Part shown: piece after piece, positions 1 to 5,395 of the stretch | Numbering within the stretch: position 1 is the first letter of the stretch | Layout of the letters: each line of letters opens with the position of its first letter | Assembly (NCBI GenBank): GCA_009783365.1 | Contig: WRHG01000113.1 | Span: 1 to 6,230 of the forward strand | Source of the DNA: Clostridia bacterium | GTDB lineage: Bacteria > Bacillota_A > Clostridia > Christensenellales > Aristaeellaceae | Direction: 5' to 3' | Length of the DNA stretch: 6,230 bases | Made by a program: the position numbers and the translations under genes | The notes under the pieces: generated by a model | The model's input: the letters and a program-made list of their open reading frames with translations, nothing else | The model's database searches: none | Told to the model about the DNA's origin: nothing

Positions 1-51
1 CGTTTCTCTCAAAACCATTGACTGTCGTTCTTTTTGCGTCTTCTTCTATAT

Positions 52-65
52 CGTTTTCAAGGTTC
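52..65 (-). promoter_or_regulatory. boxA-like element in putative rRNA leader
   Basis: Read on the minus strand this stretch is GAACCTTGAAAACG. It lies about 20-30 nt downstream of the predicted start of the leftward transcript. The CTTGAAAAC core resembles the boxA-type sequences (TTTGAAAACT and similar) found in Firmicutes rRNA leaders and 16S-23S spacers, where NusB/NusE-dependent antitermination complexes assemble. The rRNA gene itself would lie beyond the left edge, so the assignment rests on this motif and the promoter behind it. Confidence 0.45.
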
Positions 66-87
66 GTCGCTCTTGGCGAGCCTGATT

Positions 88-116
88 AGGTTATCACATC
101 CCTTCCCTCCTGTCAA
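88..116 (-). promoter_or_regulatory. Divergent sigma-A promoter, probably of an rRNA operon
   Basis: On the minus strand there is a perfect -35 TTGACA (111-116), a 17-bp spacer (94-110) and a -10 TAACCT (88-93) preceded by an extended TGa. The -10 is weak by match (3 of 6) but the -35 and spacing are ideal. Upstream of the -35 the sequence is A/T-rich, as an UP element would be. The transcript would run left, through the boxA-like element, and leave the window after about 80 nt. No protein start with a ribosome binding site is visible on that side, which fits a stable-RNA operon. That the product is rRNA is inference. Confidence 0.55.
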
Positions 117-149
117 CCGTTTCCACAACTCTTTTCATGAAAAAAATCC

Positions 150-178
150 TTGCAAACCTGCTCCTTCTATGGTATATT
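150..178 (+). promoter_or_regulatory. Sigma-A promoter of rpmE and probably the downstream operon
   Basis: The -35 is TTGCAA (150-155) and the -10 is TATATT (173-178), separated by exactly 17 bp. An extended -10 TGg sits directly before it (170-172). Transcription should begin near 185, leaving a leader of about 45 nt before the rpmE start. This also decides the start codon: the in-frame ATG at 137 lies upstream of the promoter and cannot be used from it. It is the only convincing + promoter before 5300, so it may drive the whole block to 5243. Confidence 0.75.
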
Positions 179-229
179 TGTTGCCGCGGTTTCTACAAAA
201 TCGCAGCATGCGCAAAAGAGGTGAAAGGC

Positions 230-430
230 GTGAAGGAAAAGATCCATCCAAAATTCGGCAAGTCTACCGTCCATTGCGTGTGCGGTGAGACATTCGAAAC
301 CGGCTCCGTGAAACAGGAGCTTAAGGTCGAAATTTGCTCAAAATGTCATCCCTTCTTTACCGGCAAACAAAAACTGGTAGACAGCGGCGGACGCGTGGAC
401 CGCTTCAAGAAGCGTTTCAACATGGAATAG
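230..430 (+). CDS. rpmE: 50S ribosomal protein L31 (zinc-binding, C+ form)
   Basis: This 66-residue protein is the bacterial large-subunit protein L31, which helps bridge the two ribosomal subunits. The N-terminal MKEKIHPKF and the following [12 protein letters not shown] are typical of L31. Cysteines at 16, 18, 36 and 39 (CVC and CSKC) form the zinc site of the C+ form, and the end is the usual [10 protein letters not shown]. The length matches the family. The GTG start at 230 is chosen because it gives the canonical N-terminus, follows a GAGGTG ribosome binding site (218-223) at 6 nt, and lies downstream of the predicted transcription start. A GTG at 221 is an in-frame alternative adding three residues. 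L31 next to prfA/prmC is a common arrangement in Firmicutes. The C+ form is known to be replaced by a cysteine-free paralogue under zinc starvation in bacteria that have one; none is seen here. Confidence 0.96.
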   Translation: MKEKIHPKFGKSTVHCVCGETFETGSVKQELKVEICSKCHPFFTGKQKLVDSGGRVDRFKKRFNME

Positions 431-496
431 CCGCGGCTGATCCCCGGATACGCCGCCACTTCCAGATTTGATCTTTCTTTTCTTGCAAACTCTGTG

Positions 497-525
497 CGGG
501 TGGAGCAAACTATATGCTCCACCCG
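497..525 (+). other. Perfect 11-bp stem-loop between rpmE and yqhQ
   Basis: CGGGTGGAGCA (497-507) and TGCTCCACCCG (515-525) are exact inverted complements around a 7-nt loop, with a further possible G-U pair at 496/526. It is the strongest hairpin in the window. Neither strand has a run of T after it (TCAGCAATATG on the + strand), so it is not a standard intrinsic terminator. It could act as a partial terminator, an mRNA end-protecting or processing structure that uncouples L31 expression from the downstream genes, or a protein-binding RNA element. Which of these applies is not visible. Confidence 0.7.
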
Positions 526-561
526 TCAGCAATATGACGGGGCCGGAAAGGCAACCTTGGC
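522..561 (+). other. Two further hairpins leading to the yqhQ ribosome binding site
   Basis: CCCGTCA (522-528) pairs perfectly with TGACGGG (535-541) around a 6-nt loop. Its first four bases are also the last four of the 497-525 stem, so the two full-length helices exclude each other. Directly after it, GCC (542-544) plus AAGG (548-551) can pair with CCTT (555-558) plus GGC (559-561), leaving a 3-nt bulge and a 3-nt loop. The yqhQ ribosome binding site begins a few bases later. The pairings are seen in the sequence; a regulatory role is inference. Confidence 0.5.
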
Positions 562-579
562 GGAAAGGAAGCAGATACC

Positions 580-1719
580 ATGACCAAAGATAAAGCAGGC
601 TCCAACAAGCGTGTTGATATAGGCGGGCAGGCTGTGATGGAAGGCGTGATGATGAAAGCGCCGGAAGCCATTGCGGTTGCTGTGCGCAGGCCGGATCAAA
701 CCATTGTGGTCAAGCATAGCCCCTATCAGCCCCCGGCGAAAAAGCACCCATGGATGGGATGGCCCTTTGTGCGCGGCGTAATCAACATGGTTTCCATGTT
801 TTCGTTGGGACTTAAAACACTAGAGCAGAGTACCAAAATGCTTGGTGTTTTAGACGAAGAGCCCAGCAAGTTTGAACTCTGGCTGAGTAAGAAGCTGGGC
901 AAGGGAATAGATAAAATCATTATGGGCTTTGCGATGGTGCTGGCCATTGCGTTGTCCATCGGCCTGTTCTTTGTTCTGCCGGAGCTCTTTGCACGCCTGC
1001 TCAAAGGGATTTGGCCTGAAAACAACATGAACCTGCTGATCAATTTGCTAAGCGGCATTTTGCGTATTTTCATTCTGACCGGCTACATCCTTTTTTGCGG
1101 CAAGGTACCGGATGTGCGGCGTACCTTCCAATATCATGGCGCTGAGCATAAAGCGGTTTATTGCAACGAAAATAACCTGCCCCTCACTCCGGAAAACGCA
1201 GATGGATTCAGCGCACTGCATCCCCGCTGCGGAACCAGCTTCTTATTGTTGGTATTTTCCATATCCATCATCCTTTTTACGCTGCTGGGCTATCAGGGCA
1301 GCAATTACGCCTGGCGGCTGTTAAGCCGCCTAGCGTTACTGCCTGTTGTGGCAGGCTTAAGCTATGAAGCGCTGAAAGCCCTTGCCCATTCCAACACCGG
1401 GTTTGCCAGGGGCTTGCGATGGCCCGGCCTTCAAATGCAGCGGCTCACCACAAAGGCGCCTTCCTCTGACATGTTGGAGGTAGCCATTGTAGCCATGAAC
1501 GTGGCTCTTCATGGAATGCCCAAGATGGACATCACCCCGGATGGATACGCAGTACTGAAGGACTACCGGCAAAGCGATCCCGCCTATCAGCCTCCGGAAG
1601 AGCTTACGGCCAGTGATGCCGCAACCGGTCAGGTTGACGTCGCAGAGGAACCTTCGATTGACCTGTCTGCGCCGGATGGATCCGCTGAAGGCAGCGTGGT
1701 TGCAGACTCTGCTCTTTGA
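580..1719 (+). CDS. yqhQ: DUF1385 family membrane protein (YqhQ-like)
   Basis: A 379-residue polytopic membrane protein of the DUF1385/YqhQ family, whose biochemical role I cannot state. The family signature GGQAVMEGVMM is at residues 15-25. Hydrophobic segments lie at about 112-138, 151-175, 219-238 and 248-268. Between the second and third are the conserved HGAEHK (186-191) and HPRCGTS (214-220), whose histidines, glutamate and cysteine have prompted predictions of a metal-dependent enzyme. A conserved segment WPGLQMQRLTTKAP follows from 281. Residues from about 335 to the end form an acidic, Ala/Ser/Asp/Glu-rich tail that looks disordered; the Bacillus protein is about 60 residues shorter, so this tail seems to be an addition. 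The ATG at 580 has AAAGGAA (564-570) 9 nt upstream. The gene lies between rpmE and prmC, and prmC starts 6 nt after its stop. Confidence 0.95.
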   Translation: MTKDKAGSNKRVDIGGQAVMEGVMMKAPEAIAVAVRRPDQTIVVKHSPYQPPAKKHPWMGWPFVRGVINMVSMFSLGLKTLEQSTKMLGVLDEEPSKFELWLSKKLGKGIDKIIMGFAMVLAIALSIGLFFVLPELFARLLKGIWPENNMNLLINLLSGILRIFILTGYILFCGKVPDVRRTFQYHGAEHKAVYCNENNLPLTPENADGFSALHPRCGTSFLLLVFSISIILFTLLGYQGSNYAWRLLSRLALLPVVAGLSYEALKALAHSNTGFARGLRWPGLQMQRLTTKAPSSDMLEVAIVAMNVALHGMPKMDITPDGYAVLKDYRQSDPAYQPPEELTASDAATGQVDVAEEPSIDLSAPDGSAEGSVVADSAL

Positions 1720-1725
1720 AAACCC

Positions 1726-2598
1726 ATGCGCATTTGCCACGCTCTGTCCCAAGCCATCGGCACTTTGGAAGCCGCCCAAATCCCTGATCCTTCCACGGAC
1801 GCCGCCCGGTTACTGGCCGCCGTTGTAGGTTTGCAACCAATGGAGTTGTCCATTCATGGCAACAAAACGCTCACACAACGGCAGGAACGGCGTTTATCGA
1901 CGCTCCTGCTTCAGCGCGCGTCACGCAAGCCGCTTCAGTATGTGCTGGGAACCCAGCACTTCTATGGCCTTCCTTTCACAGTGAACAAATATGTATTGAT
2001 CCCCCGGCCCGAGACAGAGACCCTCTGTGAACTGGCCCTGTCGTTCATGCGCAATACCGCCGCTTTTCCGAAAGTACTGGATCTTTGCACCGGCAGCGGA
2101 GCAATCGCTGTGGTGGTCAAACATGAGTGCCCCGAAGCGGAAGTAACCGCCGTTGATACCAGCCGGGACGCATTACGCGTGGCCCGGCGAAACGCCTGCG
2201 ACAATCAAGCGGCAATCCGTTTCCTGCAGGGGGATCTGTTGGCTCCCATAGCGGGCGAGCGTTTCCATTGCATCCTTTCAAACCCACCCTATGTGGAAAG
2301 GAAACTCCTACAAACCCTTCAGGATGAAGTGCTCTTTGAGCCGGCAATCGCTCTGGACGGAGGCGCCGACGGTATGGATTTCTACCGCAGAATCGCAAGG
2401 GAAGCACCGCTCCACTTATATCCGGGGGGATTGTTAGGGCTGGAAATCGGTGACGGGCAAGGGGATGCGGTCTGCGCGTTATTGGCGCGTCAGCATTGCT
2501 TTACCTCCATCACGCGCCATCGTGATCTTCAAGGGGTGGAACGGGTGGTTCTGGCCCAAATGGACCCCCATGTCCAAATCCCCGCTTCTCCCCCATAG
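1726..2598 (+). CDS. prmC: Peptide chain release factor N5-glutamine methyltransferase PrmC
   Basis: PrmC (HemK) transfers a methyl group from S-adenosylmethionine to the side-chain amide of the glutamine in the GGQ motif of class-1 release factors, raising termination efficiency. The 290-residue length suits the family. An N-terminal helical domain (about 1-75) that grips the release factor ends in KPLQYVLGTQHFYGLPF (69-84 region). LIPRPETE (91-98) and VLDLCTGSGAIAV (117-129) belong to the Rossmann methyltransferase fold and S-adenosylmethionine site. SNPPYV (185-190) carries the catalytic NPPY, and EPAIALDGGADG (205-216) is another family motif. The ATG lies 6 nt after the yqhQ stop, and I see no clear ribosome binding site before it, so translation is probably coupled to yqhQ. 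Its substrate, release factor 1, is encoded by the next gene. Confidence 0.97.
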   Translation: MRICHALSQAIGTLEAAQIPDPSTDAARLLAAVVGLQPMELSIHGNKTLTQRQERRLSTLLLQRASRKPLQYVLGTQHFYGLPFTVNKYVLIPRPETETLCELALSFMRNTAAFPKVLDLCTGSGAIAVVVKHECPEAEVTAVDTSRDALRVARRNACDNQAAIRFLQGDLLAPIAGERFHCILSNPPYVERKLLQTLQDEVLFEPAIALDGGADGMDFYRRIAREAPLHLYPGGLLGLEIGDGQGDAVCALLARQHCFTSITRHRDLQGVERVVLAQMDPHVQIPASPP

Positions 2599-2626
2599 CG
2601 GTCCCGTGGTTCTTGCATGAGGAAGG

Positions 2627-2633
2627 AAAGGAG
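2627..2633 (+). promoter_or_regulatory. Ribosome binding site fixing the TTG start of prfA
   Basis: AAAGGAG at 2627-2633 sits 8 nt before the TTG at 2642, ideal spacing. This start gives the usual release factor 1 N-terminus (MLEKF, as in other Firmicutes). The first in-frame ATG, at codon 8 (2663), is too far from it and would trim the N-terminal helix. Confidence 0.8.
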
Positions 2634-2641
2634 AAAACGAC

Positions 2642-3712
2642 TTGCTGGAAAAATTCGATTGGATGCTGGGCCGCTATCAGGAGTTATGCGAAGCTATCGG
2701 CCAGCCGGAGACCATCGCCAATCAGGCTCTTTGGCAAAAGCTGCTCAAGGAGCAGGCTTCATTGGAAGCATCCGTAAAAGCATATGGAGAATATGAACGT
2801 CTCCTTCAGGAAATAGAAGAAACAAAGGGGCTTTTGGCCCAGCACGACTTGGCTGAATTGGCTGCGGAGGAACTGGCCCGGCTCACCCGGCAAAAAGAAA
2901 CGCAGGAACAAGCTCTAAAACTCTTGCTCCTGCCAAAGGATCCGGATGACGAACGAAATGTGGTAGTGGAGATCCGCCAGGGCGCCGGCGGCGATGAAGC
3001 CGCTCTTTTTGGCGCTTTGCTGCTGCGTATGTATCAGCGTTATGCTGAACGCCATCGTATGAAAGTAGAGCCGGTAAACTACAACCTTACGGAACTGGGC
3101 GGCGTAAAAGAAGCTGTCTTCAGCATCTGCGGAAGCGGAGCCTTTAGCCGGCTGAAATATGAAAGCGGAGTCCACCGGGTACAGCGGGTACCCTCTACCG
3201 AGTCCAGCGGCCGTATCCATACCAGCACATGCACAGTGGCTGTGCTGCCGGAGGTGGAAGATGTGGAGGTAAACGTCAGCCCCAACGATCTGCGTATCGA
3301 CGTGTACCGGTCCACCGGCCATGGCGGCCAATGCGTCAACACCACCGATAGCGCTGTACGTATTACTCACATACCCACCGGCCTGGTAGTGACCTGTCAG
3401 GATGAAAAAAGTCAGATCAAAAACCGGGACAAGGCTCTGCGCGTCTTGAAAAGCCGGTTGTACGATAAATTACGGGAGGAAAAAGACGCTGCCTACGCCG
3501 CCCACCGCAAGGGACAAATCGGTACCGGAGACCGCAGCGAGCGCATCCGGACCTACAATTTTCCGCAAGGGCGCGTGACCGATCATCGAATCGGCTTGAC
3601 CCTTTACCGGATTGAAGAGATTCTGGATGGGGATTTGGATGAAACCATGGACGCGCTATCGTTGGCGGAGCAGTCCGAAAAATTGAAGGAACTAGGGGAA
3701 CAAAACGGATGA
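2642..3712 (+). CDS. prfA: Peptide chain release factor 1 (RF1)
   Basis: RF1 reads UAA and UAG in the ribosomal A site and triggers hydrolysis of peptidyl-tRNA. The protein has 356 residues, close to the 360 of E. coli. The N-terminal helical domain (about 1-100) is followed by [10 protein letters not shown] (111-120), a family hallmark. The codon-recognising tripeptide appears as PST (184-186) within [13 protein letters not shown]; the PxT form marks RF1 as opposed to SPF in RF2. The catalytic GGQ is at 228-230 in [20 protein letters not shown], and its glutamine is the PrmC target. [17 protein letters not shown] (257-273) and [19 protein letters not shown] (298-316) complete the conserved C-terminal part. 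Histidine before and cysteine after GGQ differ from the E. coli GAGGQHVN. The start is TTG. The stop overlaps the tsaC start in ATGA. Confidence 0.98.
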   Translation: MLEKFDWMLGRYQELCEAIGQPETIANQALWQKLLKEQASLEASVKAYGEYERLLQEIEETKGLLAQHDLAELAAEELARLTRQKETQEQALKLLLLPKDPDDERNVVVEIRQGAGGDEAALFGALLLRMYQRYAERHRMKVEPVNYNLTELGGVKEAVFSICGSGAFSRLKYESGVHRVQRVPSTESSGRIHTSTCTVAVLPEVEDVEVNVSPNDLRIDVYRSTGHGGQCVNTTDSAVRITHIPTGLVVTCQDEKSQIKNRDKALRVLKSRLYDKLREEKDAAYAAHRKGQIGTGDRSERIRTYNFPQGRVTDHRIGLTLYRIEEILDGDLDETMDALSLAEQSEKLKELGEQNG

Positions 3713-4800
3713 TCACTGAACGGCGATCCCCGGACGCATGCGCCATCGAGCGGGCGGCGGCGCTGCTGAGAGCCGGCGGGCTGGTAGCATTCCCCACGGA
3801 GACGGTCTATGGTCTGGGAGCAAACGCCTTTGACCAGGATGCCGTTCATAAAATTTTCGCGGCCAAAGGACGGCCTTCCGACAACCCGTTGATCGTCCAT
3901 GTTGCGGACGTAGAAGCGGCGCTTCCCTTATGCCATATAAGCCGTGAGGCCCATATCCTGATAGATGCCTTTTGCCCGGGGCCGCTGACCCTCCTGCTTC
4001 CCAAAACGGACCGTGTTTTACATCAGGTTAATGCGGGACTTCCCAATGTTGCCATCCGCATTCCCAGCAATCCCATAGCCCAGGCGCTGCTGCGCGCCAG
4101 CCGGTTGCCCATTGCCGCCCCCAGCGCCAACGCCAGCGGCCGGCCAAGCCCTACTACGGCAGACCACGTTTACCATGATTTGCAGGGAAAAGTACCCCTC
4201 ATCCTGGACGGCGGGCCATGCACTGTGGGGCTGGAAAGCACGGTGCTGGACATGACGGCGGAAACACCTACCATCCTTCGGCCCGGCGCCATAACGCTGG
4301 AGCAGTTGCTTGCGGTTCTACCCGCGGCGCGGGTGACGGACAGCGTTCTGCGGCCCCTAAAGCAAGGAGAAAAGGCATGCTCTCCCGGTATGCTGTACCG
4401 CCATTATGCGCCCAACGGAAAGTTAGTGCTGGTGACCGGGCAGCCCGATCGCGTTCGCGACCGCTGCCTGCACCTTTATCGGCAGGCAACGCAGGAGGGC
4501 ATTGTCGCCAAAATTCTGATCTTTGAGGAACATCGGCCGCTGTATAATGCATATTGGACGGATGAGGAGAGCGGTACTCTTCGTTCCATGGGCTTCCTGT
4601 CTCATCCGGAGACCGTCGCACGGAGGCTTTTCTCCCTTTTGCGCCGAATGGACGAAGATGGGGCGGAACTGATCCTTTGCGAGGCAATGGCGCCCTGCGG
4701 CATTGGCTTGGCGATCATGAACCGCTTGCGCCGCGCCGCGTCCTTTCGCATGGAGGATGCGGACCAGCCTTGGCATCCCCTGGAAAGGAGCCGTCAATGA
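3709..4800 (+). CDS. tsaC: L-threonylcarbamoyladenylate synthase, long Sua5/YwlC form
   Basis: This enzyme makes threonylcarbamoyl-AMP from threonine, bicarbonate and ATP, the first step of the t6A modification at position 37 of ANN-decoding tRNAs; TsaB/TsaD/TsaE complete the transfer and are not in the window. The YrdC domain spans about residues 12-205: [15 protein letters not shown] (26-40), KGRPSDNPL (53-61), PGPLTLLLP (90-98), [12 protein letters not shown] (138-149) and GLESTVLD (174-181). [11 protein letters not shown] (225-235) is the linker motif of the long Sua5 form, followed by a C-terminal Sua5 domain ending in [14 protein letters not shown] (331-344). At 363 residues it matches YwlC/Sua5 and not the short TsaC of about 190. 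It overlaps prfA by 4 nt and has AGGGGAA (3694-3700) upstream. The next gene starts inside its stop codon, again as ATGA. Confidence 0.97.
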   Translation: MITERRSPDACAIERAAALLRAGGLVAFPTETVYGLGANAFDQDAVHKIFAAKGRPSDNPLIVHVADVEAALPLCHISREAHILIDAFCPGPLTLLLPKTDRVLHQVNAGLPNVAIRIPSNPIAQALLRASRLPIAAPSANASGRPSPTTADHVYHDLQGKVPLILDGGPCTVGLESTVLDMTAETPTILRPGAITLEQLLAVLPAARVTDSVLRPLKQGEKACSPGMLYRHYAPNGKLVLVTGQPDRVRDRCLHLYRQATQEGIVAKILIFEEHRPLYNAYWTDEESGTLRSMGFLSHPETVARRLFSLLRRMDEDGAELILCEAMAPCGIGLAIMNRLRRAASFRMEDADQPWHPLERSRQ

Positions 4801-5243
4801 AGACCGTTCTTTTTCTCTGCACGGGCAACACCTGCCGCAGTCCTATGGCGGAGTGCATGTTCAACCATCTTTGCGGAGAGCGGAAACTCCCTTATTCCGC
4901 CCGTTCCGCAGGCCTGTATGCCTGCGAGGGTTCCCACGCATCCGACGGCGCTTGCGCCGCGATGAGGGATCGCGGTCTGTCTTTATCCAGGCACAGGGCC
5001 CAGCCGCTTACGGAAGCCCTAGTCCGGGAGAGTTGCCTTATCATGGCTATGACACCTGAACACGCAGCATTTTGCCGGCAACGGTATCCCCTTGTACCGG
5101 TACGTTCTTTCGCGCCTCCGATCCCCGATCCCTTCGGATGTCCGGCATCATCGTACCGCGCGGCTGCCGACGCCATAACGGCCCAACTCTTATTGCTTTT
5201 AGACGAATTGGCAAATGGAACGGGAAATGAATCCCGGACATAG
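4797..5243 (+). CDS. ywlE: Low-molecular-weight phosphatase, probable protein-arginine phosphatase
   Basis: A 148-residue phosphatase of the low-molecular-weight tyrosine phosphatase fold. The P-loop CTGNTCRS (8-15) has the catalytic C8 and R14 of the C(X)5R signature at the extreme N-terminus, and IPDPFG (109-114) supplies the general acid D111. Residue 12 in the loop is threonine; in Bacillus YwlE the equivalent Thr11 is known to favour phosphoarginine over phosphotyrosine, so arginine dephosphorylation is the likelier activity. YwlE counteracts the McsB arginine kinase that marks proteins for ClpCP degradation. A plain tyrosine phosphatase remains possible. The ATG at 4797 is chosen over upstream in-frame starts because AAAGGAG (4784-4790) lies 6 nt before it and the P-loop then falls at residues 8-15, as in the family. 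It overlaps tsaC by 4 nt, the same neighbourhood as ywlC/ywlE in Bacillus. Confidence 0.93.
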   Translation: MKTVLFLCTGNTCRSPMAECMFNHLCGERKLPYSARSAGLYACEGSHASDGACAAMRDRGLSLSRHRAQPLTEALVRESCLIMAMTPEHAAFCRQRYPLVPVRSFAPPIPDPFGCPASSYRAAADAITAQLLLLLDELANGTGNESRT

Positions 5244-5270
5244 ATGACAATATGAGAATTCAACAACAAA

Positions 5271-5305
5271 CTATCAAAAGAAACCTATGGCATAACGTTT
5301 GATAG
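5271..5305. repeat. Inverted repeat upstream of the PHP gene promoter
   Basis: CTATCAAA (5271-5278) and TTTGATAG (5298-5305) are perfect inverted complements separated by 19 bp. Nested inside is a looser palindrome, AAACCTATG against CATAACGTTT (5281-5300), with one extra base on the right. The repeat ends 11 bp before the -35 at 5317, where an activator or a repressor could bind. As RNA it would be a weak hairpin without a T-tract, so a terminator for the preceding operon is less likely. I do not recognise the site as that of a known regulator. Confidence 0.45.
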
Positions 5306-5316
5306 CACAATTAGCC

Positions 5317-5345
5317 TTGCAAATCATGAATTCAAGGTATATAAT
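5317..5345 (+). promoter_or_regulatory. Sigma-A promoter of the PHP-domain gene
   Basis: TTGCAA (5317-5322) and a perfect TATAAT (5340-5345) are separated by exactly 17 bp. Transcription should start near 5352, giving a leader of about 44 nt. The PHP gene is therefore probably a separate transcription unit from the rpmE-ywlE block, although no clear terminator lies between them. A GAATTCAA octamer inside the spacer (5328-5335) repeats one at 5256-5263. Confidence 0.8.
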
Positions 5346-5356
5346 GAGGAACGTGC

Positions 5357-5374
5357 GGGCCGCATGGCTGGCCC
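5357..5374 (+). other. Short GC hairpin in the PHP gene leader
   Basis: GGGCC (5357-5361) can pair with GGCCC (5370-5374) around an 8-nt loop, close to the predicted 5' end of the mRNA and 8 nt before the ribosome binding site (AAAGGAGG, 5383-5390). It could stabilise the mRNA end. It does not cover the ribosome binding site itself. Confidence 0.3.
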
Positions 5375-5395
5375 CTTCCATCAAAGGAGGCCTAC

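Noticed and set aside
137..229. In-frame N-terminal extension of rpmE from the ATG at 137
   Set aside because: It would begin upstream of the TTGCAA/TATATT promoter and add 31 residues unlike any L31; the GTG at 230 has a ribosome binding site and gives the canonical N-terminus.
497..525. Intrinsic terminator after rpmE
   Set aside because: The stem is strong but no T-run follows on either strand, so it does not meet the standard criterion; reported only as a hairpin.
431..579. A separate promoter for yqhQ
   Set aside because: TTGCAA at 484-489 and TATATG at 511-516 are 21 bp apart, too far for sigma-A; no better pair found.
2915..3370. 151-codon open frame on the minus strand across prfA
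   Set aside because: It is antisense to a clearly conserved gene, has no recognisable motif and no ribosome binding site that I can see; treated as a shadow.
4268..4687. 139-codon open frame on the minus strand across tsaC
   Set aside because: Arg/Pro/Ala-rich composition typical of antisense frames in GC-rich genes, and it opposes a conserved Sua5 domain.
4677..4796. Longer N-terminus for the phosphatase
   Set aside because: It would lie wholly inside tsaC in another frame and push the P-loop far from the N-terminus; the ATG at 4797 has an ideal ribosome binding site.
5221..5236. Terminator at the end of ywlE (CGGGA/TCCCG)
   Set aside because: Only a 5-bp stem within the coding end and no T-run follows.
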